Assembly: GCA_903896675.1 (NCBI GenBank)
Contig: CAITYU010000422.1
Location: 1-64,000 of the forward strand
Direction of reading: 5' to 3'
DNA: 64,000 bases
Origin: an uncultured Planctomycetaceae bacterium
GTDB lineage: Bacteria; Planctomycetota; Planctomycetia; Planctomycetales; Planctomycetaceae
The translations under genes and the position numbers were made by a program. Below the pieces are notes generated by a model. It was not told where the DNA came from. It saw only the letters and a program-made list of their open reading frames with translations, and did no database searches. Positions 44,711 through 52,706 of this stretch are shown here, piece after piece; the stretch's first letter is position 1, and every line of letters starts with the position of its first letter.

Positions 44711-45594
44711 ATGCGGATGTTTCGCGTCTCAGGCTGTGGTGGCTGCAGGCCTGTCGGATGGAAGTTCTGAGTCCGAAGCCGGGCAATGTCAGTCCCGGTC
44801 GGGATTTCGCCGATGCCTGTGCTCGTGACTTTCTGTTGTCTGCCGAGGCTGCTGCCACAGCGATCAGTGGGGCTGGTGAACAGTCTGTGGGGCGGACGGT
44901 GCTCAGTGCTGTACGGGCTGTGCGGCAGGTCGTCAGTCATAATACCAATCTGGGGATCATCCTGCTGATTGCACCGCTGGCGGCTGTGCCGTCGGGGCAG
45001 TCCCTTGAGCAGGGGATTGAGTCCGTCCTCGCGGGACTGACGGTGCGTGACAGTTGTGATGTTTATGCGGCCATTCGTCTGGCGGCTCCGGGAGGACTGG
45101 GCCGTGCTGCGGAGCAGGATGTGACTGCGGAACCCAGTCAGCCACTGCGGGAATGTATGCGACTGGCTGCTGATCGAGACCTGATTGCGGCGCAGTATGC
45201 GGGTGGCTTTCGGGAGGTGCTGGGGGTTGGGCGTGAGTGGTTGCGTGAGGCAGCGGGCAGGACTTCAGATCAGCGGCAGCAGGTCGTCGAGCTGGCACTG
45301 CGGCTGCTGGCGGCGTCTGGTGATTCGCTGATTGCTCGCAAGTGTGGTCAAGCCACGTCGGAACAGGCTGCGCGGCTGGCCGGGCGGGTGCTGGCTGCGG
45401 GCTGGCCGGACGGCAGTGATGCAATGCTGGCAATGGCGGAACTGGACGAATTTTTGCGAGGTGATGGCAATCGGCGGAATCCCGGTACAACGGCGGACAT
45501 GACGGCCGGCATTCTGTTTGCTGCGCTGCGGGATGGTCAGCTGATCATGGACCCGGTTCAGTTTGAGACTGTGGAGTCCGGTGGCGCTGGCTGA
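44707..45594 (+). CDS. CitG/MdcB-like triphosphoribosyl-dephospho-CoA synthase family protein
   Basis: 295 residues. It has the family pattern SPKPGNVSPGRDF, AISGAGEQSVGRTVL, SHNTNLGIILLIAPLA and DCDVYAAIRLA-like DSCDVYAAIRLAAPGGLG. CitG and MdcB make the triphosphoribosyl-dephospho-CoA precursor of a prosthetic group; divergent relatives occur in methanogens and in bacteria with tetrahydromethanopterin-linked C1 enzymes. No citrate or malonate decarboxylase genes are visible. The GTG start at 44707 overlaps the ATPase stop (GTGA), so it belongs to the transporter operon. The true substrate is unknown. Its last 50 bp overlap the convergent ABC-2 permease gene. Confidence 0.85.
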   Translation: MNADVSRLRLWWLQACRMEVLSPKPGNVSPGRDFADACARDFLLSAEAAATAISGAGEQSVGRTVLSAVRAVRQVVSHNTNLGIILLIAPLAAVPSGQSLEQGIESVLAGLTVRDSCDVYAAIRLAAPGGLGRAAEQDVTAEPSQPLRECMRLAADRDLIAAQYAGGFREVLGVGREWLREAAGRTSDQRQQVVELALRLLAASGDSLIARKCGQATSEQAARLAGRVLAAGWPDGSDAMLAMAELDEFLRGDGNRRNPGTTADMTAGILFAALRDGQLIMDPVQFETVESGGAG

Positions 45595-47065
45595 AGATCC
45601 ATGTCAGCATTTCGAGGATGCGAGGTGGCTTGCCCTGTCGCAGGATTCCCTGACGGTAGATGCGGGCTGCTCCGATCACGCCAAAGTATGTACAGCCGAT
45701 GGTGAGCACGAGGCTGAGCAGATTCTGCCAGAGTGGAATGGTGGCACCTGTAGCCATCCGCAGAGTCATCACCATGGGAGTCGCCGGGGGGAACATGCTG
45801 ATGCTGGTGGCCAGTGCACTGTTGGGTTCACGCACGACGTTGAACCAGACAAACATGGGCAGCATCACGACCATCCAGACAGGCAGCAGCAGTGTCTGGG
45901 CCTCCCGCAACTGTGTGACGGATGCTGCAATGGCCATGAAAACAGAACTGTAAAGCAGCACGGCCAGAATCTGGTAGATGACGAACCACGGAATGATGTG
46001 CAGCGGAATACGGTCAGCGTAGCCCTGCTGCAATGCCATGAAGGTACCGCCACTGCCATACACGATGAAGACAGTCAGCGATCCGCCGACGTTGCCGAGC
46101 AGTTTGCCGGCCATCAGTTCACGGGCGCTGGCGGCTCCCAGCAGCACTTCGGCAATTCGCAGAGTTTTCTCTTCGAGAACACTTTCCAGCATCGGCTGTG
46201 CTGACATCATGATAACCATGAACATCAGCATCATGATGATCATGGGCAGCAGCAGACTGGTGATCTCATCCGGTTTGGACTCACTGACAATCCGGCCGGA
46301 TTCATCACGAGCATACAGTCCGCCACCTTCCATCGGTGATCTGCGTTCCAGTTCCAGCAGAACTGTGGGCAGGACAATGGGTGAGACACTGGAGGAAAGT
46401 CGCTGGCTGCGAATCAGCTGATTCATGGCTGCTTCAGACCAGCGCCGAGCATCCGACAGTGCCGCATCTTCAGCCACCCATTTCATGGCGGGCAATTGCA
46501 CAAGATCGGGTGTGGGTTTTTTCAGGTTTTCGGGTGAGAACGGGCGGGGTTCCAGCACATCTGTCGGGACTTCGATGAATGCGTACAACTCGCCCCGGCG
46601 AATTCTTTCGGACAGAGCAAGTCGCTGTTCATCGCCAAAATCTTCGGCCGGGATCTCTTCCAGTTCGTACAGGTGGATATCCTGCAGTCCCAGTTCTTCG
46701 CCCCGGGAATCAGCCTTCTGCTGACTGCGGACCGTGCTGATGAGGGCATCTGAATCACTGCGCGCCGATTTGCCGGCATCCGCCGGTGCGGCGAGCCCGG
46801 GTGTTTTGTCGGTTTTACGAGTCTGCTTTGACTGCAGTTGCCGGTTGCGCTGTTTTACGGCTTCATCGAAGCGATTGAACAGCAGGCTGGTACTGTCCAG
46901 CACTGCGATCTTCCGCAGTTCGGGTGTTTCCAGCCCCCGCAGCAGTGCCGGCAGCCACGCTCCACCCAGCATCAGGACAGGCATCAGCAGCAGGGCAATC
47001 AGGAATGCTCGAGTCGCCACCATGGCCTGGTATTCGCGCCAGGCAATTGTGAGGATCTTATTCAT
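45545..47065 (-). CDS. ABC-2 type transporter permease (NatB-like)
   Basis: 506 residues. An N-terminal membrane helix (about 18-40) is followed by a large extracytoplasmic domain (about 45-275) rich in polar residues. A C-terminal set of five or six helices follows, with PMLESVLEEKTLRIAEVLLGA, the hallmark loop of ABC-2 exporters such as NatB. It pairs with the ATPase gene just upstream, whose stop overlaps its ATG (ATGA at 47062-47065). Substrate unknown; Na+, lipid or peptide export are all possible. Its 3' end overlaps the CitG-like gene by 50 bp on the other strand. Confidence 0.88.
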   Translation of the reverse strand: MNKILTIAWREYQAMVATRAFLIALLLMPVLMLGGAWLPALLRGLETPELRKIAVLDSTSLLFNRFDEAVKQRNRQLQSKQTRKTDKTPGLAAPADAGKSARSDSDALISTVRSQQKADSRGEELGLQDIHLYELEEIPAEDFGDEQRLALSERIRRGELYAFIEVPTDVLEPRPFSPENLKKPTPDLVQLPAMKWVAEDAALSDARRWSEAAMNQLIRSQRLSSSVSPIVLPTVLLELERRSPMEGGGLYARDESGRIVSESKPDEITSLLLPMIIMMLMFMVIMMSAQPMLESVLEEKTLRIAEVLLGAASARELMAGKLLGNVGGSLTVFIVYGSGGTFMALQQGYADRIPLHIIPWFVIYQILAVLLYSSVFMAIAASVTQLREAQTLLLPVWMVVMLPMFVWFNVVREPNSALATSISMFPPATPMVMTLRMATGATIPLWQNLLSLVLTIGCTYFGVIGAARIYRQGILRQGKPPRILEMLTWIFSQRHRTPQSQTEPGP

Positions 47066-47970
47066 GAATGAGCTCCCTCGAGTGCAATCCGGACAAAGAT
47101 GTCGTGCAGCGACGGATGCAGCAGCTCAAAGTGTTCCACCTGTCCGCAGGCCAGCAGCCGATGCAGGATCTGCTGACTGTGTGACGGTGCAGCCACCGTG
47201 CAGTGAATGAACTGGCCTCGCTGTTCCGTATGCACAGCTTCCGGGAGTTCCGGCAGGTGTGGTGTTGCGGCCGACATTCGCAGTCGCAGCTCATTCGCGG
47301 GGTGCATGCTGCGAATCTGATCCAGTGTACCATCCAGTACCTTGCGGCCCTTGTGAATCATGAAGACTCGTTCGCACATGCGTTCCGCCACATCCATTTC
47401 ATGAGTTGAAAAAATGATGGTGGTGCCACGTGCACGAATCTCAAGAATGGCATCCCGCAGCAGTTCCAGATTGACCGGGTCCAGTCCGCTGAAGGGTTCG
47501 TCCAGAATCAGCAGTTGTGGTCTGGCCACAACGGCGGCAATGAACTGGATTTTCTGCGACATGCCTTTGGACAGTGATTCAATTCTTCGCTCCGACCAGT
47601 CTGTCGCTCCCAGACGCTTCAGCCAGAAATCAATTTCCGGGTCACAGTTGCGGAATCCCTTCAGGCGGGCGTAATACCGCAGTAGTTCGCGAACCTTCAT
47701 GCGACGATACAGGCCACGTTCTTCCGGCAGATATCCGACACGGTTGTCGGCACAGTCACCCTGGTCGGCGCCCAGGACTTCCACCGTGCCTGAATCGGGT
47801 TGAAATATTCGCAGAATCATGCGAATGGTGGTTGTTTTACCCGAGCCATTCGGGCCGATGAACCCGTAGACGGAACCCGTCGGAATCTCAAGGTCCAGAT
47901 TGCTGACAGCCAGCGTGCTGCCGAAAGTTTTAGTGACGGCATGCAGTCTGACTGCCAAATTTCCGGTCAC
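47062..47970 (-). CDS. ABC transporter ATP-binding protein (NatA-like)
   Basis: 302 residues. Walker A GPNGSGKTTTIRM, GYLPEERGLYRRMKV (typical of NatA-type exporters), ABC signature LSKGMSQKIQFIAAV, Walker B LLILDEPFSGLDPV and STHEMDVAERM with the switch His are present. A C-terminal extension of about 80 residues follows. GTG 47970 is taken as the start: AGGGG lies about 8 nt upstream and the protein then begins TGNLAVRLHAVTKTFG. The longer frame continues antisense to the redoxin gene and is rejected. It is translationally coupled to the permease by ATGA. Confidence 0.9.
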   Translation of the reverse strand: MTGNLAVRLHAVTKTFGSTLAVSNLDLEIPTGSVYGFIGPNGSGKTTTIRMILRIFQPDSGTVEVLGADQGDCADNRVGYLPEERGLYRRMKVRELLRYYARLKGFRNCDPEIDFWLKRLGATDWSERRIESLSKGMSQKIQFIAAVVARPQLLILDEPFSGLDPVNLELLRDAILEIRARGTTIIFSTHEMDVAERMCERVFMIHKGRKVLDGTLDQIRSMHPANELRLRMSAATPHLPELPEAVHTEQRGQFIHCTVAAPSHSQQILHRLLACGQVEHFELLHPSLHDIFVRIALEGAHS

Positions 47971-48099
47971 AGTGTGAACCCCTGCTGATGCTCTGCCTTG
48001 CCTGGCCTGAAGAATCGCGGTAGTCTCTGAAAAGTCGTGGCAGATAGCCAGTGATCGATGCTGGATTTGCAGTGTTGGGCGGCGAACCGGAGTGATCCG

Positions 48100-49905
48100 A
48101 TGATCAGAGTCAGAACAGTCCTGCTGGCGGGTCTGCTGTGCTGTTTCCCCGTTGTGGCGAAGGCGGGTGATGCGTTTTTGGCCGCCGGGACAGGTATTGC
48201 CATCGGAGACACCGTACCGCAACTGCGGTTCACTGACATTCGGGGACTGCAGCGGGAGCTCGTGGATTTTGGCCAGTATCGCAGTTTGGTGCTGACCTTT
48301 ACCTCCACCACCTGTCCGCTGGCCCGACGGACTCTGCCGCAACTGACGGAACTGTACCGGAAGTATCGTGATCACGGAGTCGTGTTTGCAGCAGTGAATA
48401 TCGGGGCGACGGATACAATTCGCAGGATGGCCGCGCAGGCCCTGGAGCTGAATGTGCCTTTCTACTTTGTTCGAGACGCGGATCTGTCCGTGGCCCGGAC
48501 CCTCGGGATCACCAGGACTCCGCAGGTCTGCGTGATTGACGGCACCGGTGTACTGCGATATCGCGGCAGGATTGATGATCAGCAGCGTCTCGGAGGAACT
48601 CGACCGGTGGCCTCCAGAAATGACCTCGAACTGGCCCTGCAGCAGGTACTGCAGGGCCAGTCCGTGGAGGTTTCTGAAACTGCCGTCGATGGCTGTCTGC
48701 TGAGTCCACCACCAGCACCGGGCCCGTCTGCCACCTGGGCGGAGGGTATCGGAGAGCTGGTGCATCGGAAGTGTGCCGGCTGTCATCGTCCGAATTCGGC
48801 GGCTCCCTTTTCGCTGCTCAGTTATGACGACGCAGTTGCCCATCGTCAGATGATTGCGGAAGTGGTGACAAATGAAACGATGCCTCCGTGGTACGCAGCG
48901 GGCGCTCATGGTCAGTTTCAGAACGACTGCTCATTGACCGACGGCGAGAAACAATCGCTGCTGGCGTGGGTTGCGGCGGACAGTCCTGCGGGTGATCCGG
49001 CACAGGCCCCGGAGCCTCCACCAGCACCTCAGTCAGACTGGCGGATCGGCAGGCCCGACATGGTGATCAGTATGCTGGGGCAGCATACAATCCCCGCATC
49101 CGGATTCGTGCCTTATCGCTACACGGTTCTGCCATGGCTGTTTCTGCAGGAGACGTGGGTGGAAGCGATTGAGATTCGTCCGCTGAATCCTGCTGTTGTG
49201 CATCACTGCAATATGGCCTACGTGTCCAGTGCCGGGGTCGGTGAGGACACATTCATCACGGGGTATGTGCCAGGTGGGCAGCCGATGGATCTGGGGCGAT
49301 TCGGGAATGGTACGGCTTTTCGTATTCCAGCGGGTTCAGGGTTGGGGCTGCAGATTCACTACACGACGACAGGGCGTCGCGAGCAGTGTCGGATACAGGT
49401 CGGTCTGCGTTTCCCCCGGACCGCAGTTCGCAGGCAACTGCGCCATGTCCTGCTGGATCCGCGACGCTGGAAGATTCCGCCATACGAGCCCGCCTATGAA
49501 GTGCAGGCAGCCCGCAGACTGGATCGGGACATCGATCTGCTGGGGATGTTTACACACATGCACGTTCGCGGCCGCGACATGACGTTTCTGGCGACAATAC
49601 CCGGGCAGCCCGCCGAAATGCTGCTGCAGATACCAAACTACAATTTTGAGTGGCAATTGGGGTATGAGCTGACTCCGGGATCACGCAAACTGCCGGCCGG
49701 CACTGAAATCAAAGCGGTCGCGCATTTCGATAACTCAGTCTTCAATCCCTTCAATCCTGATCCTTCCCGAGCAGTCGGGTACGGGCTGCAGACGGTGGAT
49801 GAGATGTTCAATGGATTTGTGTTTTTTGTGGACCAGCATGAAGATCTGCAACTGCAGGTAGATCCAGTGAACGGACAGGTCATGTGGCCGACCGGCAGGC
49901 CATGA
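48100..49905 (+). CDS. Redoxin - cytochrome c - copper monooxygenase-like fusion
   Basis: 601 residues with a signal peptide (LLAGLLCCFPVVAKA). Three modules follow. A thioredoxin/AhpC-like domain (about 30-190) has C72 in STTCPLARRTL but no second Cys in a CxxC. A cytochrome c-like segment carries one heme motif CAGCH (C225, C228, H229) and a candidate Met ligand in NETMPPWY. The C-terminal 270 residues resemble the copper type II ascorbate-dependent monooxygenase fold, with possible copper ligands in VVHHCNMAY, LQIHYTTT and FTHMHVRGRDM. Homologous fusions are frequent in planctomycetes; the substrate is not known. It is exported and probably redox active. Its start is divergent from the ABC ATPase gene. 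Confidence 0.88.
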   Translation: MIRVRTVLLAGLLCCFPVVAKAGDAFLAAGTGIAIGDTVPQLRFTDIRGLQRELVDFGQYRSLVLTFTSTTCPLARRTLPQLTELYRKYRDHGVVFAAVNIGATDTIRRMAAQALELNVPFYFVRDADLSVARTLGITRTPQVCVIDGTGVLRYRGRIDDQQRLGGTRPVASRNDLELALQQVLQGQSVEVSETAVDGCLLSPPPAPGPSATWAEGIGELVHRKCAGCHRPNSAAPFSLLSYDDAVAHRQMIAEVVTNETMPPWYAAGAHGQFQNDCSLTDGEKQSLLAWVAADSPAGDPAQAPEPPPAPQSDWRIGRPDMVISMLGQHTIPASGFVPYRYTVLPWLFLQETWVEAIEIRPLNPAVVHHCNMAYVSSAGVGEDTFITGYVPGGQPMDLGRFGNGTAFRIPAGSGLGLQIHYTTTGRREQCRIQVGLRFPRTAVRRQLRHVLLDPRRWKIPPYEPAYEVQAARRLDRDIDLLGMFTHMHVRGRDMTFLATIPGQPAEMLLQIPNYNFEWQLGYELTPGSRKLPAGTEIKAVAHFDNSVFNPFNPDPSRAVGYGLQTVDEMFNGFVFFVDQHEDLQLQVDPVNGQVMWPTGRP

Positions 49906-49923
49906 TCTGCCGGAGATCCGGAT

Positions 49924-50877
49924 TCAGGCCGCTTTGCGGCGACGCGCCCCCGGAGCAGTTTTCCAGCGACGGTGGACCCAGAAGTACTGTTCCGGAGCTC
50001 TGCGAATCAGACGTTCCAGTGCTGAGGTGAAGTCCTGAGTCAGTTGTTCGACCGCATTGGCGTCCTGGTAGTTTTGTGCATCCAGTACAGCTTCCGTAGT
50101 CAGGCAGAAGCGGACCCAGCGGGCCCCCTGCTGCTGCTCCAATGGCAGTCGCCACGCTCCTCCGACCACAACCAGCGCGTTGTACTGCAGCGCCAGCAGA
50201 GCGATGGACTTGAAGGTCGAAGCAGGACGTCCGAAGAAGTCCACAAACACCCCGCTGCGCCCGGCGTCCTGATCACACAGCAGAGAAGCCATACCACCGC
50301 GCTGCAGGATCTCTGATACCTGTGCTCCAGCGCCCGCTTTGGATACCAGTTGATTGCCAGTTGACTCGCGGAATCTGCGAAACCAGTTCTGCAGCCACGG
50401 ATTGTCCAGATCACGGGCAACTACGGCCGATGGGAAGCCGAAGTGCCCGAACGTTGCCACACTGATTTCCCAGTTGCCGAAATGCCCGCCGAGAAACAGG
50501 ACCGGGCGGTCCGCCAGAATTGCCCGGACACACTGTTCGCGACCTTCAAAACTCAGCACTTCCGTGCAGGTGGCAAGACTGAATTGCCGGGGCAACTGCA
50601 CCATCTCGCAGACCATCCGGAACAGGTGACGCCACATGCCGCGAAACAGCCGCTGTACCTCAGCCTCCGGCAGATCCGTACCAAAGGCCGTTCGCAGGTT
50701 TTCGGCGGCAGTGTTGTAGCGGTTCCAGCGTGGCGGTAATCGGCAGATCAGCCATGCCGCAGTGTCTGCAAGTGCAAAAGCCATGCGAATCGGCAGGCAC
50801 TGCACCACGAACAACAGCACGCGGAACACGCAGTATTCGCAAACATGCCGCAGACTCAGTTTCCAGCCGTCACGCAT
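49924..50877 (-). CDS. LpxL/HtrB-like lysophospholipid acyltransferase
   Basis: 317 residues. An N-terminal membrane anchor (VFRVLLFVVQCLPIRMAFAL) is followed by the LpxL-family motifs: GGHFGNWE (H-x4-D/E catalytic pair), LLCDQDAGRSGVFVDFFGRPA, and the C-terminal EQYFWVHRRWK. It probably adds a secondary acyl chain to lipid A or a related lipid at the inner membrane. The gene lies 27 bp downstream of ddl and is likely in the same transcript as murC, murB and ddl. This links wall and lipid A synthesis in one operon and agrees with a Gram-negative type envelope. Confidence 0.9.
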   Translation of the reverse strand: MRDGWKLSLRHVCEYCVFRVLLFVVQCLPIRMAFALADTAAWLICRLPPRWNRYNTAAENLRTAFGTDLPEAEVQRLFRGMWRHLFRMVCEMVQLPRQFSLATCTEVLSFEGREQCVRAILADRPVLFLGGHFGNWEISVATFGHFGFPSAVVARDLDNPWLQNWFRRFRESTGNQLVSKAGAGAQVSEILQRGGMASLLCDQDAGRSGVFVDFFGRPASTFKSIALLALQYNALVVVGGAWRLPLEQQQGARWVRFCLTTEAVLDAQNYQDANAVEQLTQDFTSALERLIRRAPEQYFWVHRRWKTAPGARRRKAA

Positions 50878-50904
50878 TGTCGCTCCCTCCGCAGGTCACT
50901 CAGT

Positions 50905-51831
50905 TCAGGCTGCTGATCTGTCTGATCCGAGTTTCTGTCGCAGCAGCGGTTCCAGCAACTGACCAATGGTCAGGCCAGCGGCCGCCGCCGCCAGCGGTAC
51001 GAGACTGTGTGTCGTCATGCCTGGAATCGTGTTGATTTCAAGAATCACAAAACTGCCGTCCGGACGCAGGCGAATGTCGGTACGAGTCAGGTCAGATGTA
51101 CCGGCAGCCCGCACTGCCTGCATCGCTGCCGCCGGCAGTGCAGCCGGGATTCCGGCCGGATGCACGCTGTACTGAGTTGCTGCGGACTGGTACTTGGCCG
51201 TGTAATCGTACCAGCTTCCAGAGGGTCTGATTTCCACCAGGGGCAGCAGTCGGTCACCAGCCAGCGAAACAGTGATCTCGCGACCCGCAACAAACGACTC
51301 CAGAACACACCTGTCGCCCCAGCGAAAGGCTTCCTGTATCGCCGACCCAAGCTGTTGTGCGTCAGTGACCAGCGTAATCCCGATGCTGGAACCCTGCTCG
51401 TCGGGTTTCACCACCAGCGGAAAGCCGATCTCAGTCGCTGCCTGCAGCATCTGCTGCTCAGGACAACTGCGATGGAGAATTGTGCCGGCAGCCACCGGAA
51501 GATTGTGTGCCTGCAGCAGCTGCCGCGTCCGAATCTTGCTGAAGGTCAGCGCACTGGCCTCCGGAGAACTTCCCAGCCACGGAGTGCCCAGACGCTGCAG
51601 CCGCCGCTGCAGGCTGCCATCCTCACCACCCATTCCATGCAGCATGGGAACCACAATATCGGGCTGCAGCAGATCGGCGTCGGTGCAGGTGTCTGCAGGA
51701 TCCAGCAGCCGCACGCGATGACCCGACTCCTGCAGGCTGTCGGCAGTGCAGCGTCCGCTTTCAAGGCTGACGGCTCGCTCTGCCGAATCACCTCCACACA
51801 GGACCAGAATGCTGAGTGGTGCCCTTACCAC
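50905..51831 (-). CDS. ddl: D-alanine--D-alanine ligase
   Basis: 308 residues, normal length. It joins two D-Ala with ATP for the peptidoglycan stem peptide. Motifs in order: VLCGGDSAERAVSLESG, VVPMLHGMGGEDGSLQ, GFPLVVKPDEQGSSIG (ATP grasp), the omega-loop region GSWYDYTAKYQ and EINTIPGMTTHSLVP. The start is GTG 51831, giving a 7-bp overlap with murB; the start looks reasonable but is not certain. It sits third in the murC-murB-ddl operon. Shows that the organism keeps the peptidoglycan pathway, as is now accepted for planctomycetes. Confidence 0.96.
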   Translation of the reverse strand: MVRAPLSILVLCGGDSAERAVSLESGRCTADSLQESGHRVRLLDPADTCTDADLLQPDIVVPMLHGMGGEDGSLQRRLQRLGTPWLGSSPEASALTFSKIRTRQLLQAHNLPVAAGTILHRSCPEQQMLQAATEIGFPLVVKPDEQGSSIGITLVTDAQQLGSAIQEAFRWGDRCVLESFVAGREITVSLAGDRLLPLVEIRPSGSWYDYTAKYQSAATQYSVHPAGIPAALPAAAMQAVRAAGTSDLTRTDIRLRPDGSFVILEINTIPGMTTHSLVPLAAAAAGLTIGQLLEPLLRQKLGSDRSAA

Positions 51832-52706
51832 ACACGGATTTCCAGTTCCAGATCGATGGAATACTTCTGAGCAACAGTGGTGCGGATGCGTTCAATCAGT
51901 TGTTCAACATCCGTGGCGGCTGCACCCGGCTCCGTGACTATGAAATTGGCATGACGTTCACTGACCCGCGCCTTGCCGACGGACGCGTTCTTCAGTCCGC
52001 TCTGTTCAATCAGTGCACCCGCACTCAGACCTCGAGGGTTGCGAAAAATACAGCCTGCAGACTGATCGGCCAGGGGCTGAGTGGATCGTTTCATGATCCA
52101 GTTTTTTCGCATCCTGCGCGTGAGCTCTTCCGAATCATCACGCTGCAACTGCAGTGTGACTGAGAGTACCAGCAGGTCCTGAATACCACTGCGGCGATAC
52201 GCAAATGAAAGCTCGTCACCACGACGAACGGCAACCGCGCCGTCCTGGTCGAGCACTCGGATGGACTGCACCAACTGCCCGATATCACCCTGGCGGCCAC
52301 CACTGTTGCCGACAACAGCACCACCGACCGTTCCGGGGATCCCCACCAGATGCTCCACCCCGCCGAGACCCGCACGCGCCGATTCTGTCACCAGTCGCGA
52401 CAGCAGAGTCCCGCCACCGGCGGTTACCTGCGTCTCATCGATGGTGATTTCTGCCAGCACCGGCTCGGTGACCCGCACCACAGCGCCACGCACGCCGGCA
52501 TCACGCACCAGCAGATTTGAGCCGGAACCCAGAATGTGTACAGGAACACCCTGAGTCCGACAGGTCTGCAGCACTTCCAGAAGCTCAGTCTCACTGCGCG
52601 GAGTCAGCAGGTACTGAGCCGGGCCCCCAACTCGCAGCCACGTGAATGGCGCCAGAGAAGCTTCATGCTGCAGAATCTCGCTGAATTCTTCGATTGATCT
52701 GGTCAT
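51825..52706 (-). CDS. murB: UDP-N-acetylmuramate dehydrogenase
   Basis: 293 residues, the type II MurB length. It reduces UDP-GlcNAc-enolpyruvate to UDP-MurNAc with FAD and NADPH. Visible: WLRVGGPAQYLLTP, ILGSGSNLLVRD, GGGTLLSRLV, GIPGTVGGAVVGNSG, SFAYRRSGI and QSAGCIFRNPRGLSAG. In the last motif the residue at the usual catalytic Ser position is Cys (GCIF), a substitution known in some type II enzymes. Its start overlaps the murC 3' end by 44 bp, and it overlaps ddl by 7 bp, so all three are tightly coupled. Confidence 0.96.
   Translation of the reverse strand: MTRSIEEFSEILQHEASLAPFTWLRVGGPAQYLLTPRSETELLEVLQTCRTQGVPVHILGSGSNLLVRDAGVRGAVVRVTEPVLAEITIDETQVTAGGGTLLSRLVTESARAGLGGVEHLVGIPGTVGGAVVGNSGGRQGDIGQLVQSIRVLDQDGAVAVRRGDELSFAYRRSGIQDLLVLSVTLQLQRDDSEELTRRMRKNWIMKRSTQPLADQSAGCIFRNPRGLSAGALIEQSGLKNASVGKARVSERHANFIVTEPGAAATDVEQLIERIRTTVAQKYSIDLELEIRVW

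Noticed and set aside
47971..48909. N-terminal extension of the ABC ATPase frame to 48909
   Set aside because: It runs antisense to the redoxin fusion; the ATPase starts normally at GTG 47970 with a ribosome-binding site.
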